Source: Hyphomicrobiales bacterium (GTDB lineage Bacteria; Pseudomonadota; Alphaproteobacteria; Rhizobiales; Aestuariivirgaceae). Taken from it: DNA of 64,000 nucleotides. Shown in pieces: positions 49,495 through 59,079 of this stretch. Both the position numbers and the translations under genes were made by a program. The stretch covers positions 223,935-287,934 of the forward strand of contig JACPNZ010000018.1 in NCBI GenBank assembly GCA_016185245.1, written 5' to 3'. Below the pieces are notes generated by a model. It searched no databases and was not told the DNA's origin. It saw only the letters and a program-made list of their open reading frames with translations. Position 1 is the first letter of the stretch. Each line of letters begins with the position of its first letter.

Positions 49495-51072
49495 ATGCGC
49501 AATTTCCATCGTCCCGGCCGCTCGGCCGCCTATGCGGCCAACGGCATGGCGGCGACCTCGACACCGCTCTCGACCCTTGCCGCCCTCGACGTTCTGCGCG
49601 CCGGCGGCAATGCCGTCGATGCCGCCGTAACCGCCTCGGCGGTGCTCTGTGTCAGCGAACCTGGCAGTACCGGCATCGGCGGCGACTGCTTCGCGCTCGT
49701 CGGACTCCCCGACGGGAGGGTGTTGGGGCTCAATGGATCGGGCCGGGCGGCCCTTGCCGCCGATGCCGACTGGCTCAAGGCCTCGGGCCTCACCCGCATC
49801 GACCGGCAAAGCGTCCATTGCGTCACTGTGCCGGGCGCCATCGATGGCTGGGACCGGCTGCTCAAGGCCCATGGCACCTGGAGCCTCGGCCAGTGCCTCG
49901 CCCCGGCCATCGATCTTGCCGAGAAGGGCGTGCCGATCACGCCCCGGGTCGCCTTCGACTGGTCCTTGGAAGCAGCAGTTTTAGCCGCCGACGAGGGCGG
50001 CCGTATGCACTATCTCAAGGACGGCCGGGCGCCGCGGGCCGGCGAGACCATGCGCTATCCGGCCCTTGCCGCGACATTGCGGCTTATCGCCGCCGAAGGC
50101 CGCGATGCCTTCTACGAAGGGTCCATCGCCGCCGACATGGTGGGCCACCTCAAGGCGCGCGGCTCGCTGCTAACGCATGAAGACTTCGCCCGTACCGCAG
50201 CGACCTGGGTCAGCCCCATCTCCACCTCCTTCGCCGGCCACGAAATCTTGGAAATCCCGCCCAATGGCCAGGGCCTGACGGCACTCATCGCCCTCAACAT
50301 CCTGGCGCAGCGGGGCCTTCGCCGCTTCGCTCCCGACAGCGCCGAGCGGGCGCATCTCGAGATCGAGGCGATGAAGCTCGCCTGGGTATTTCGCAACCGC
50401 CACATCGCCGACCCGGATTTCGCCGAGGTGCCGGTGGCCGAGTTGCTCTCCGACCGCACTGCCGCCCGGCTTGCCGCCATGATCGACATGGACCGGGCGC
50501 TCGAGGCCAATTTGGCCCTACCGCCTTCCGATACGGTCTATCTGACTGTCGTCGACAAGAACCGTCTGGCGGTCTCCTTCATCAATTCGGTCTATGACGG
50601 GTTCGGCTCCGGCATCGTCACGCCGAAGACCGGGATCGCGCTGCAAAACCGCGGCTCGTGCTTCGTCGCCGAACCCCGCCACCCCAACTGCATCGGGCCC
50701 GGCAAGCGGCCGCTCCACACCATCATTCCGGCTATGGTCCGCAAGGACGGGCGGATCGCCATGAGCTATGGCGTCATGGGCGGCGACTACCAGCCGATGG
50801 GCCATGTGAGCGTCGCGGTGAACCGCCTTATCCATGGCATGGACCCCCAGGAGGCGATCGACTGGCCGCGCTACATGCCCAAGGCCGGCACCGTGGTGGT
50901 CGAGGACGGTGTTGCCCCGGCGCTCCGGACCGGGCTGGCGGGGCGTGGCCATCGCCTGGTGGGGACGGTCAAACCCCTGGGCGGCGGCCAGGCCATTGCC
51001 ATCGACTGGCAGGAAGACCTGCTGATCGGCGGATCGGACCCGCGCAAGGACGGGCTGGCATTGGGCTATTGA
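49495..51072 (+). CDS. Gamma-glutamyltransferase family Ntn hydrolase
   Basis: A 525-residue N-terminal-nucleophile hydrolase that should be autocleaved into large and small subunits. The predicted nucleophile and new N-terminus is T347 in [10 protein letters not shown], followed by [12 protein letters not shown]. The large-subunit motifs VPGAIDGW and LKDGRAP are present. No signal peptide is seen, so it is probably cytoplasmic, which is more like the oxamate-amidohydrolase/cephalosporin-acylase-like branch than periplasmic glutathione hydrolases. The substrate is unknown. It is divergent from fhs. Confidence 0.87.
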   Translation: MRNFHRPGRSAAYAANGMAATSTPLSTLAALDVLRAGGNAVDAAVTASAVLCVSEPGSTGIGGDCFALVGLPDGRVLGLNGSGRAALAADADWLKASGLTRIDRQSVHCVTVPGAIDGWDRLLKAHGTWSLGQCLAPAIDLAEKGVPITPRVAFDWSLEAAVLAADEGGRMHYLKDGRAPRAGETMRYPALAATLRLIAAEGRDAFYEGSIAADMVGHLKARGSLLTHEDFARTAATWVSPISTSFAGHEILEIPPNGQGLTALIALNILAQRGLRRFAPDSAERAHLEIEAMKLAWVFRNRHIADPDFAEVPVAELLSDRTAARLAAMIDMDRALEANLALPPSDTVYLTVVDKNRLAVSFINSVYDGFGSGIVTPKTGIALQNRGSCFVAEPRHPNCIGPGKRPLHTIIPAMVRKDGRIAMSYGVMGGDYQPMGHVSVAVNRLIHGMDPQEAIDWPRYMPKAGTVVVEDGVAPALRTGLAGRGHRLVGTVKPLGGGQAIAIDWQEDLLIGGSDPRKDGLALGY

Positions 51073-51185
51073 GGTAGGGTTCGTTAAGGAATGATTTTTC
51101 GATATTCTTTAGGATTGCCGGCTACCACCTCAGGGACTTCGCGAATCGGCAGGCGCGGGGCCCGATTTTGCGTGCCGGAGGCATC

Positions 51186-53216
51186 TTGACCAGCAGCAAC
51201 TCCGCATTTCCCTTCAGCCTGGACAGCGAGTCGGCCGAGCCGCCATCGGCAGGGCCCGCTAGGCCCGTCGAAGCGATTTCTGACGCAGCCGATCTCGACC
51301 GCATCCGCCGTTCGGTCGAGGCCGCGGGCGAGGCCGCCTACCACTGGCAGGTTGATACCGATGTCATCGCCTGGTCCGGCAATGCCCGCGACGTTCTGGG
51401 TTGCGATCCCTCCCGCATTGCCGCCGGCCGCACCTTCGCGGCTTTCCTCGACGCCGACAATTTCACCAGCCGTTACGACACGGTGATGCGCACCGCCCAG
51501 GCCGATGACGGCTCAGGCGTGCCGTTCCAGATCGAATATCTGTTCCGCCCGGAGGGACGCGGCGGCCGGGCCAGCGTGTGGGTCGAGGACCACGGCCGCT
51601 GGTTCGCCGGCCGCGATGGCCGCCCCGCCAAGGTCTATGGCATGGTCCGGCGCATCGACGACCGTCACCACCGCGACCAGCAGCTAAGCTTCCTCGGCAA
51701 TTGCGATCCCTTGACCGGCATGATGAACCGCGGCCGCATGGCCGAGGCCCTCGGCGAGGCCATGGCGGTGGCCGCCCGCGACGGCAATTCCTGCGCCTTC
51801 GTCATCGCGGCAATCAACAATCTCGCCGTGGTCAACGAGGCCTACGGCTTCGAGGTGGCCGACGAGGTGATCGTCAACATGGGCCGCAGGCTGCGCCAGG
51901 TGGTGCGTACCGGCGACGCCATCGCCCGCTTTTCCGGCGCCAAATTCGGAATGATCCTCAATCAATGCGACGAAGCGGAACTGGCGGCCGCGGTCGAGCG
52001 TTTTCTCGGCGTGGCCCGCGACAGCGTCATCGAGACCGAGCGCGGACCGGTGTGGGCGCTGTTGTCGATCGGCGCCGTGGTGCTGCCGCGCCATGCCGCC
52101 GACGCCAACACCGCCATGGCGAGGGCCGAGGAAGCGCTGACCGAAGCGCGCCGCCGGCCCTCCGACGGTTCGGTCGTCTACAGGCCCTCGGCGCAGCGCG
52201 ACGCTGAGCGCAAGCTCAATGCCCGCAGTGCCACCGAGATCGTCCGCTGCCTGCGCGAGGACCGCTTCCGCCTGGCCTTCCAGCCGGTGGTTGCGGCTGC
52301 CACCGGCAAGCCGATGTTCCACGAGGCGCTGCTGCGCATGGAGGATTCGGCCGGCGAGATCATCGCCGCCGCCCATCTCATCCCGATCGCCGAGAAGCTC
52401 GGCCTCGTCCGCCTGATCGACCGCGCCGTGGTGCAGATGTCGGTGGCGACGCTGCACAAATATCCCGACGCCCGCCTGTCGCTCAATCTCTCCGGCACCA
52501 CCGCCACCGATCCGCACTGGTATCCGCACATCCTCGACATTCTTGCCTCCAACCGTTCGGTCACCGGCCGGCTGATCGTCGAGATCACCGAGACGGTGGC
52601 GCTCGGCGGCCTGGCCGAGACCCATCGCTTCGTCGAGAGGCTGCGTGAGCTCGGCTGCTCGGTGGCCATCGACGATTTCGGTGCCGGCTTCACCTCGTTC
52701 CGTCATCTGCGCCACCTGCCGTTCGACATTCTGAAGCTCGATGGCACCTTCTGCCGGGGCCTTCCGGAAAACGCCGACAACCAGTATTTCGTCCGCTCGC
52801 TGATCGATCTTGGGCGGACCTTCGGGCTGAAGACCGTCGCCGAATGGGTCGAGTGCGAGGCCGACGCCGAGCTGCTGAGGAGCTGGAACGTCGATTTCCT
52901 TCAAGGCAATCTGTTCGGCGAGGCGAGCCTCGAAACGCCGTGGGCGGCGGGCAACGGGGAAGAGCCCTTCGCCGCCGATACCGCGTCCGCGCCGGACGCG
53001 ACCATGGTCGAGCCGGCGCTCGCCGCTTCAGGCGATGTTTCGTCCCCGCCGCCCATCGCCGAATTCGAGCCGGACATCGACAACGAGCTTTCGCGGCTGC
53101 GCCAGGCGATTGCCGTTCTCGATGCTTCGTTCCGGCGTGGCCCTCCGGCCGGACGCGAGCCCGAGCCGAGCTACGCCGATCTGGTCAGCGACCGCGCCGC
53201 CCAAGCCGCCGGATAA
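51186..53216 (+). CDS. PAS-GGDEF-EAL protein, probable c-di-GMP phosphodiesterase
   Basis: 676 residues: an N-terminal PAS-like sensor domain (about 45-160), a degenerate GGDEF domain (SGAKF at 250-254 instead of GGDEF) and an EAL domain from about residue 350 (E380-A-L-L-R, NLSGT, EITET, DDFGAGFTSF, LKLDGTF, AEWVE). All EAL metal and catalytic positions I can check are present, so phosphodiesterase activity is expected while cyclase activity is not. The tail (about 600-676) is disordered and Ala/Pro/Glu-rich. The TTG at 51186 has GGAGG 5 bases upstream and is preferred to the TTG at 51168. Confidence 0.88.
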   Translation: MTSSNSAFPFSLDSESAEPPSAGPARPVEAISDAADLDRIRRSVEAAGEAAYHWQVDTDVIAWSGNARDVLGCDPSRIAAGRTFAAFLDADNFTSRYDTVMRTAQADDGSGVPFQIEYLFRPEGRGGRASVWVEDHGRWFAGRDGRPAKVYGMVRRIDDRHHRDQQLSFLGNCDPLTGMMNRGRMAEALGEAMAVAARDGNSCAFVIAAINNLAVVNEAYGFEVADEVIVNMGRRLRQVVRTGDAIARFSGAKFGMILNQCDEAELAAAVERFLGVARDSVIETERGPVWALLSIGAVVLPRHAADANTAMARAEEALTEARRRPSDGSVVYRPSAQRDAERKLNARSATEIVRCLREDRFRLAFQPVVAAATGKPMFHEALLRMEDSAGEIIAAAHLIPIAEKLGLVRLIDRAVVQMSVATLHKYPDARLSLNLSGTTATDPHWYPHILDILASNRSVTGRLIVEITETVALGGLAETHRFVERLRELGCSVAIDDFGAGFTSFRHLRHLPFDILKLDGTFCRGLPENADNQYFVRSLIDLGRTFGLKTVAEWVECEADAELLRSWNVDFLQGNLFGEASLETPWAAGNGEEPFAADTASAPDATMVEPALAASGDVSSPPPIAEFEPDIDNELSRLRQAIAVLDASFRRGPPAGREPEPSYADLVSDRAAQAAG

Positions 53217-53248
53217 CGCCCCACATCGCAGGAAGCGATGGCGCGCGG

Positions 53249-55129
53249 TCAGGCGAAGACCTTGCTCATCACCGCTGCCATCCGTCTGGCAAAACCGGCG
53301 GGGTCGGCGACCGGCTCGCCTTCGAGGATGAAAGCCTGGTCGAGTAACAGCTGGGCCGCATCCTCCACCGAGGCCGCGCCCTTCTCCTTCACCGACTTCG
53401 CCAGCCCCTCGATCAGCGGATGGCCGGGGTTGATTTCGAGAATGGGGGCGCTCACCGCGACGCCCGAATCCTTCTGCCGCGCCAGGAGCTTTTCCAGGGT
53501 GCGATCCATGGCGCCGTCGGCGACCAGGCAGACGGCACTGTCGGTCAGGCGCTTCGATACCCGAACATCGGTGACGCGGGGCCCTAGCGCCTGCTTCATG
53601 GCGGCAATCAGCGTCGCCGTCGCGGCATCGTCACCGCCGCCGGGCTTGACCTCGTCCTTCAACTTGATGAGATCGAGGTCGGCTATCCCTTGCGTCACCG
53701 ACCTGAACGGTTTGCCATCGAAGCCAAGCGCTGTTCTCACCCAGAACGAGTCGACCGGATCGGTGAGCAGCAAGACCTCGACATCGCGCGCTCGATAACC
53801 CTCGAGCTGGGGGCTGGCTGCCGCCTTCACCGCATCCTCAGCCGTCAGATAATAGATCGCCGTCTGGTTTTCCTTGAGACCGGCGATGTAATCGGCGAGC
53901 GTCACCGCATCGGACTTGGTGGAGCGGAAGCGGGCGATCTCGAACAACTGGTCGCGCCGCTCCATGTCCTCGTAGAGGCCTTCCTTGATGACGGGAGCGA
54001 ACACCGCCCAGATCTTGGCGAAGGTCGCAGGCTCGGTTTCGGCGCATTTCTTCAGTTCGGCCAGAACCTTGTTGGTCACCGCCTTGCGAATGGCGGCGAC
54101 CTGCGGATTGTTCTGCAGCATCTCGCGCGAGAGGTTGAGCGGCATGTCCTCGCTGTCGATCACGCCGCGCACGAAGCGGAGATAGGCGGGCAACAGCCCG
54201 GCGTCGTCGGCGATATAGACGCGCTTGACATAGAGTTTCTGGCGGCCGCGGCGCTCGGGGTCGTAGAGATCGAAGGGGCGCTCGGCCGGCACATAGAGCA
54301 GCACGGTATATTCGTGGCGGCCTTCGGCACGGTAGTGGAGCGTCAGCGCCGGCTCGCTGTAATCGCCGGTGATGTGGCCGTAGAATTCCTTGTGGCTGTC
54401 AGCCGTCACCTCCGCCCTAGGCCTGGTCCAGATGGCGTTGGCGGTGTTGATCTGGCGGGCGGTTTCGCTGTCGACGGCCAGCATGATCGGGTGGGCGATA
54501 TGGTCGGAATAAGCCCTGACCACGCTCTCGATCTTCCAGTCGTCGAGGAATTCCACGGCATCGTCCCTGAGATGCAGCACGATGTCGGTGCCGCGCGAGG
54601 GTTTGGCGGCGGCTTCGACGGTGTAGTTGCCTTCGCCCGCCGACGACCATTTGTGGGCGGCTTCGCTTCCGGCCCGCCGCGAGATGACCTCGACTCTGGA
54701 AGCGACGATGAAGGCCGAATAGAAGCCGATGCCGAACTGGCCGATGAGATGGATGTCGCCCTTGGCCTGGCGGGCCCGCTCGACGAAGGCCTGGGTGCCC
54801 GACTTTGCGATGGTGCCGAGATTGTCGATCAGCTCGTCCTCGCCCATGCCGATGCCGCTGTCGGAAACGGTCAGCGTCTTCGCCGCCTTGTCGGCGGTGA
54901 TGGTGATCTTGAGGGCCGGATCGTCGCCGAGAAGCGTAGGCGCGGCGATTGCCTCGTAACGCAGCTTGTCGAGGGCGTCGGCGGCATTGGAGATGAGCTC
55001 GCGCAGGAACACGTCCCGATCGGAATAGACCGAATGCACCATGAGGCTCAGGAGCTTGGCGACCTCGGCCTGGAAGGCATGGGCCACGGGAGCTTCGGAG
55101 GCCGCTGATTTCTCTGCTGTCCTGGCCAT
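53249..55129 (-). CDS. htpG: Molecular chaperone HtpG (Hsp90)
   Basis: 626-residue Hsp90. The N-terminal GHKL ATPase has LRELISNAADALDKLR, DSGIGM, GTIAKSGT and QFGIGFYSAF. The middle domain contains YVKRVYI and LPLNLSREMLQ. The C-terminal dimerisation domain is complete. It assists late folding of client proteins under stress. The ATG at 55129 starts MARTAEKSA; upstream sequence includes a strong hairpin. Confidence 0.96.
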   Translation of the reverse strand: MARTAEKSAASEAPVAHAFQAEVAKLLSLMVHSVYSDRDVFLRELISNAADALDKLRYEAIAAPTLLGDDPALKITITADKAAKTLTVSDSGIGMGEDELIDNLGTIAKSGTQAFVERARQAKGDIHLIGQFGIGFYSAFIVASRVEVISRRAGSEAAHKWSSAGEGNYTVEAAAKPSRGTDIVLHLRDDAVEFLDDWKIESVVRAYSDHIAHPIMLAVDSETARQINTANAIWTRPRAEVTADSHKEFYGHITGDYSEPALTLHYRAEGRHEYTVLLYVPAERPFDLYDPERRGRQKLYVKRVYIADDAGLLPAYLRFVRGVIDSEDMPLNLSREMLQNNPQVAAIRKAVTNKVLAELKKCAETEPATFAKIWAVFAPVIKEGLYEDMERRDQLFEIARFRSTKSDAVTLADYIAGLKENQTAIYYLTAEDAVKAAASPQLEGYRARDVEVLLLTDPVDSFWVRTALGFDGKPFRSVTQGIADLDLIKLKDEVKPGGGDDAATATLIAAMKQALGPRVTDVRVSKRLTDSAVCLVADGAMDRTLEKLLARQKDSGVAVSAPILEINPGHPLIEGLAKSVKEKGAASVEDAAQLLLDQAFILEGEPVADPAGFARRMAAVMSKVFA

Positions 55130-55205
55130 TTCACCCTCGGTTCGGCGGGAGTTCGCGGCGAGCCATATCGGGCTGGCGGCCCGACGGTCAAGGGCCAAAA
55201 GGAAA

Positions 55206-55229
55206 GCGGCCGGAGGGTGATCCGGCCGC
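55206..55229 (-). terminator. Terminator-like hairpin upstream of htpG
   Basis: Perfect 9-bp stem GCGGCCGGA/TCCGGCCGC with a 6-base loop. On the minus strand it is followed by TTTCCTTTT. It lies about 77 bases before the htpG start, so it would end a minus-strand transcript entering from 55.2-55.5 kb (a small RNA or attenuated leader). Confidence 0.6.
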
Positions 55230-55273
55230 AAACTCAACACAACGCCTCACTCACGAACAGGAAAGTTATAAGT

Positions 55274-55345
55274 CCCGGCAGGGTCAATAAAGCTCGGGGG
55301 GCTGGGGGGCTGAAATTCCGAGGCTTCGCCCTGCCGGGTTATTGA
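55274..55345. repeat. Two-part inverted repeat, 17-nt permuted arms
   Basis: CCCGGCAGGG-TCAATAA (55274-55290) and CCCTGCCGGG-TTATTGA (55329-55345). Each module is the exact reverse complement of its counterpart, but the order is not reversed, so the reverse complement of the second arm is a circular permutation of the first. The CCCGGCAGGG modules form a 10-bp stem, with an inner TCGG/CCGA pairing. Confidence 0.7.
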
Positions 55346-55484
55346 GGCAACGCTCGCCTTATGGGCGCCGACAAGGGCGACAGCTTGATGCAATTGGGGC
55401 GAAAACAAGATACCTGCATGCTGCGATCCGGCTTGTCAGGATGGTGCTTTCGGTTCATCATGCCTCTATGCCTCGCAACACAGG

Positions 55485-55892
55485 ATGGGGCGATTGGAAG
55501 ACCAGGAACCGATAGTTCCGTTCCCGACCTGGGGGTCTGGTGCCCGGCCGGGAGTACAGGCGGAAACCAGAGGCAGCGCCGACCGGCGCGCCGACGCAGT
55601 GGCCTTCGACCGGAAGGAACTGAACCTCATCCTTGGCATCTATGGCGTGAAGGTCGCTGCTGGCGAATGGCGCGACTATGCCCTCGACTTCGGCCGCGAC
55701 ACCGCCACCTTTTCGGTCTTCCGGCGGGCCAGCGAAATGCCGCTTTACCGGATCGTCAAGGACCCCGCGCTTTGCCGCCGCCAGGGCCTCTATTCGGTAA
55801 TCGCCCAGGGCGGCCTGATCCTGAAGCGCGGCCATGACCTGGCCCAGGTCCTGGCGATTCTTTTCAAAAGGCTGAAACTCACCCCGGTGTGA
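55485..55892 (+). CDS. DUF2794 domain protein
   Basis: 135 residues; residues about 40-135 match DUF2794: FDRKELNLILGIYGVKVAAGEWRDYALDF, then FSVFRRASEMPLYRIVKDP and LILKRGHDLAQVL. The family is nearly confined to alphaproteobacteria and has no known function. The first about 35 residues are low-complexity, and the ATG at 55485 has no good ribosome-binding site, so the true start may be internal. It is followed by hicAB. Confidence 0.85.
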   Translation: MGRLEDQEPIVPFPTWGSGARPGVQAETRGSADRRADAVAFDRKELNLILGIYGVKVAAGEWRDYALDFGRDTATFSVFRRASEMPLYRIVKDPALCRRQGLYSVIAQGGLILKRGHDLAQVLAILFKRLKLTPV

Positions 55893-55915
55893 GCCACCAG
55901 GGTAGACAATCGGCC

Positions 55916-56119
55916 ATGCCTGTCGTGAAAGTCAGAGATGTTTTGAAGCGGCTTGAAGAGGATGGCTGGTATCTCGCGGCAACGCGGGGAAGCCATCGGC
56001 AATACAAACATCCAGCCAAGCTCGGACGGGTGACCGTGCCCGGAAAATCCAATGACGATTTGGCTCCCGGTACCTATAATAGCATTTTGAAGCAAGCTGG
56101 TCTCAAGGAGCCCCGATAA
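55916..56119 (+). CDS. hicA: HicA-type toxin (mRNA interferase)
   Basis: 67 residues with a dsRBD-like fold. Signature GSHRQYKHP contains the catalytic histidine, followed by GRVTVPGKSNDDLAPGT and LKQAGL. HicA cleaves mRNA in a ribosome-independent manner and is neutralised by HicB. The ATG at 55916 matches homologues; a GTG at 55889 would add 9 residues. The stop overlaps the hicB start by one base. Confidence 0.92.
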   Translation: MPVVKVRDVLKRLEEDGWYLAATRGSHRQYKHPAKLGRVTVPGKSNDDLAPGTYNSILKQAGLKEPR

Positions 56120-56325
56120 TGCGCTATGCGATTGTGATCGAAAAGGCCGGGGCGAACTATTCGGCCTATGTTCCCGATCTCCCCGGCTGTGTGGCAACCG
56201 GCGATACCGTCGAGGTCGTCGAATCCGAAATCCGCGACGCCATCCGATTCCATCTCGACGGCCTCAGGCAAGATGGCTTGCCGGTTCCCGCTCCGACAAG
56301 TCTTGCGGAGTATGTGGAAGCCTAG
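56119..56325 (+). CDS. hicB: HicB-type antitoxin
   Basis: 68 residues with the partial RNase-H-like fold of HicB: YAIVIEKAGANYSAYVPDLPGCVATGDT and a helix IRDAIRFHLDGL. There is no C-terminal DNA-binding domain, so it is the short form. It neutralises HicA in the pair. One-base overlap with hicA. Confidence 0.92.
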   Translation: MRYAIVIEKAGANYSAYVPDLPGCVATGDTVEVVESEIRDAIRFHLDGLRQDGLPVPAPTSLAEYVEA

Positions 56326-56450
56326 GGCTGGGCGCACTGTGGGAATGGGTGAACTCGTGAAGCCGGTCGCCAAAATCGCCGGCAAGCACATCGGCGGCGG
56401 CCAGCCGGGGCCGGGAACATAAGCTTTGATCTCTGGCAGAGTTAGGTTCA

Positions 56451-58115
56451 CTACCTCTGGCTTTCCCGCCAATCGGGATTGATCCACGGCTCCTGGTTCG
56501 AGGGCGGCAGGGGGTCGCGGCCGAGAATGTGGTCGGAGGCCTTCTCGCCGATCATCAGGGTGGGGGCGTTGATGTTGCCATTGGTGACCTGCGGCATGAT
56601 CGAGCTATCGGCGACCCGCAGACCATCGATGCCGATCACCCGGCATTCGGGGTCAACGACCGCTTGGCGGTCGCTCGCCGCCCCCATCTTGCAGGTGCCG
56701 CAGGGGTGGTAGGCACTCTCGCAATGCTGGCGGATGAAGCCGTCGATCTCCGCGTCCGACTGCACCTCCTTGCCCGGCTGGATTTCCGCGCCGGCATAAC
56801 GCTGCATCGCGGGCTGGAGGAAAAGCTCGCGGGTCAGGCGCATGCAGGCGCGGAATTCGGCCCAGTCGTCGGGATGGGACATATAGTTGAAGAGGATGCG
56901 GGGGTTTTCCTTCGGATTATCGCTCCGCACCCGGACAAAGCCGCGCGACTTGGAGCGCATCGGCCCGACATGGACCTGGAAACCGTGGTTGGGAAAGGCG
57001 GCCCGGCCGTCGTAGCGCATGGCGGCGGGCAGGAAATGATACTGGATGTCGGGATAGTCGATGCCCGCCTGGGAGCGGATGAAGCCGCAGGATTCGAAAT
57101 GGTTGGTGGCGCCGAGCCCGGTGCCGAACATCAGCCATTCGGCCCCGATCAGCCCCTTGGAGAACCAGTTGAGCTTGGAATAGAGCGTCACCGGCTCCTT
57201 CGACATGATCTGGAAATAGACTTCGAGATGGTCCTGCAGGTTCTCGCCGACGCCGGGCAGGGGGTGCACCACATCGATGCCGGCCGCCTGCAGCGTCTCA
57301 GGCGCCCCGATGCCTGAGAGCTGCAAGAGCTTCGGCGAATTGATGCAGGAGGCGGCGATCACCACCTCGCGCCGGGCCCGGGCCTCGATCACCTCGCCGG
57401 CGATGTCGTATTCGACGCCGACGGCGCGCTTGCCCTCGAGCAGGATCTTGCGGGCGAAGGCATAGGTCACCACCTTGACGTTGCCGCGCTTCAGCGCCGG
57501 ACGCAGATAGGCATTGGCCGCCGACCAGCGCACCCCCCGGTGCACCGTCATCTCCATGGCGCCGAAGCCTTCCTGCTGGTGGCCGTTGTAGTCCTCGGTG
57601 ACCGGGTAACCGGCCTGGCGGCCGGCCTCGATGAAGGCTTGATAGAGCGGATTGTGGCGGGGGCCGCGTTTCACATGCATGGGGCCCGACGTGCCGCGCC
57701 AGCCGTCCTCGCCGCCGTGCGAGTGTTCCATGCGCTTGAAATAGGGCAGCACATGGCGAAAACCCCAGCCCCTGGCCCCCATCTCCTCCCAGGTGTCGAA
57801 GTCGCGGGCGTGGCCCCTGACATAGACCATGCCGTTGATCGAGGACGAGCCGCCCAGCACCTTGCCGCGTGGCGTTGCTAGCCTGCGGCCGCCGAGATGG
57901 GGTTCGGGCTCGGTCTCGAAGCCCCAGTTATAGAGGCTCATGTTCATCGGATAGGAAAGGGCCGAGGGCATCTGGATAAAGGGGCCCCAGTCGCTGCCGC
58001 CATATTCGAGGACCAGCACGCTATGGCGCCCGTCCTCCGACAGGCGATGGGCCAGCACCGAGCCGGCCGAGCCCGACCCGACGATGATGTAGTCGAAGGC
58101 CTCGGCCGAACTCAT
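56451..58115 (-). CDS. Choline dehydrogenase-like GMC oxidoreductase
   Basis: 554-residue FAD-dependent alcohol oxidase/dehydrogenase. The dinucleotide fold [18 protein letters not shown] starts the protein. GMC signature 1 ([24 protein letters not shown]), signature 2 ([16 protein letters not shown]) and the C-terminal active site ([10 protein letters not shown]) are present. It resembles BetA, but the usual BetB, BetI or choline transporter genes are absent, so the alcohol oxidised may differ. It is coupled to the RpiR gene by an ATGA overlap and lies opposite a catabolic operon. Confidence 0.9.
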   Translation of the reverse strand: MSSAEAFDYIIVGSGSAGSVLAHRLSEDGRHSVLVLEYGGSDWGPFIQMPSALSYPMNMSLYNWGFETEPEPHLGGRRLATPRGKVLGGSSSINGMVYVRGHARDFDTWEEMGARGWGFRHVLPYFKRMEHSHGGEDGWRGTSGPMHVKRGPRHNPLYQAFIEAGRQAGYPVTEDYNGHQQEGFGAMEMTVHRGVRWSAANAYLRPALKRGNVKVVTYAFARKILLEGKRAVGVEYDIAGEVIEARARREVVIAASCINSPKLLQLSGIGAPETLQAAGIDVVHPLPGVGENLQDHLEVYFQIMSKEPVTLYSKLNWFSKGLIGAEWLMFGTGLGATNHFESCGFIRSQAGIDYPDIQYHFLPAAMRYDGRAAFPNHGFQVHVGPMRSKSRGFVRVRSDNPKENPRILFNYMSHPDDWAEFRACMRLTRELFLQPAMQRYAGAEIQPGKEVQSDAEIDGFIRQHCESAYHPCGTCKMGAASDRQAVVDPECRVIGIDGLRVADSSIMPQVTNGNINAPTLMIGEKASDHILGRDPLPPSNQEPWINPDWRESQR

Positions 58116-58978
58116 CGGGGCCGCCGGACGGACTCGGCGAGGCCTTCAAGCTCGCGAATGCGGGCCTGGGTCTCGGGCCAGGCGGCATTGATGATGGCGG
58201 CCACCAGGGCTTCCGCCATGAACAGCAGCACGATGTTCGAATCCCAACTGGAAGGGGCCTCGATACGGAGCGGCAGGGAATGCACGGCAAGCCTCGCGAT
58301 TGGACTGATCCACTGGTCGGTAATGAGCACGAGTTTGGCGCCCCGCTCCCTCGCGGAAGCGGCAAATTCCAGCATGCGCGCGTCATAGCGGCGGATGTCG
58401 AAGACAACGACCACGTCCTTCTTGCCGATGTCGAGCAAAACCTGCGGCCACATGGCGGGCATGGCGGGGACGAGAGTGACCTCGGGCCTGGCCATCTGCA
58501 GATGGGTGGTGAGGTAGACCGCGAGCGCCCCGGTGATCCTGCCTCCGCCGATGTGGATGCGGCGGCGCCGGTCGGTCAGGAGCGCCACCACGGCATCGAA
58601 GCTCCGATGGTCCATGAGCTTCAGCGATCCCGACAGATTTTCCATGGCGGCGGTGGCGAAGCGATTTAAAATGTGCGTGTCGGGTGCGTCCGCCGACCAG
58701 CGGTCGTGCTTGGCGATGGGGTTCTGCAATTGCGCCGACAGTTCCGCCCGAAGCCTTTCCTGGAAGGCGGGAAAACCGGAAAAGCCGAGTTTCTTGGCGA
58801 GCCGCAGCACGCTCGGCGTCGACACGCAGGCCTCGCGGGCAAACTCGGTGATGCTGGCGAGCCCGGCCATCGGATAGTTGGCGAAGAGCGTTGCCATCAG
58901 CTTGCGCTCGGCGGCGGTGAGTTCTGCCGCCTTGAGGCGAAGGCGCTCGGCGATGGTGGTCTGTACGGGTTGGCGCAT
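58112..58978 (-). CDS. MurR/RpiR family transcriptional regulator
   Basis: 288 residues: an N-terminal HTH_6 domain (about 1-77, with ...[29 protein letters not shown]) and a SIS domain (about 125-260) that normally binds a phosphosugar. Its start faces the N-formylglutamate amidohydrolase gene across 101 bases, and it is translationally coupled to the GMC gene. It probably controls both sides of the cluster. Confidence 0.92.
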   Translation of the reverse strand: MRQPVQTTIAERLRLKAAELTAAERKLMATLFANYPMAGLASITEFAREACVSTPSVLRLAKKLGFSGFPAFQERLRAELSAQLQNPIAKHDRWSADAPDTHILNRFATAAMENLSGSLKLMDHRSFDAVVALLTDRRRRIHIGGGRITGALAVYLTTHLQMARPEVTLVPAMPAMWPQVLLDIGKKDVVVVFDIRRYDARMLEFAASARERGAKLVLITDQWISPIARLAVHSLPLRIEAPSSWDSNIVLLFMAEALVAAIINAAWPETQARIRELEGLAESVRRPR

Positions 58979-59011
58979 GGTGGGGTTCCTGCCTGCGGCA
59001 TTGTAACGAAT

Positions 59012-59040
59012 TTGACACTACCAGGACAATCTGAAATTAT
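59012..59040 (+). promoter_or_regulatory. Putative promoter of the glutamylation operon
   Basis: TTGACA (59012-59017), a 17-base spacer and AATTAT (59035-59040). It lies 40 bases upstream of the ATG at 59080, which has GAAGGAG at a good distance. The region is the 101-base gap shared with rpiR. Confidence 0.5.
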
Positions 59041-59079
59041 CGCTTCAACAGTCTATCGTGCGGCGAAGGAGCGTATGGC

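Larger units (their letters stand above)
55130..55484. other. Structured intergenic region between htpG and DUF2794
   Basis: 355 bases without a gene. It holds a terminator-like hairpin facing htpG (55206-55229), a permuted inverted repeat (55274-55345) and the upstream region of the DUF2794 gene. Short open frames here have no family resemblance. Confidence 0.6.

Noticed and set aside
49495..51072. Periplasmic glutathione hydrolase (Ggt) identity
   Set aside because: There is no signal peptide, and the small-subunit motif deviates from TTH-S; only the superfamily is assigned.
55274..55345. H-type pseudoknot formed by the two 17-nt arms
   Set aside because: The modules are contiguous, so two of the connecting loops would have zero length, which a 10-bp plus 7-bp pseudoknot cannot accommodate. 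Only the 10-bp hairpin is plausible.
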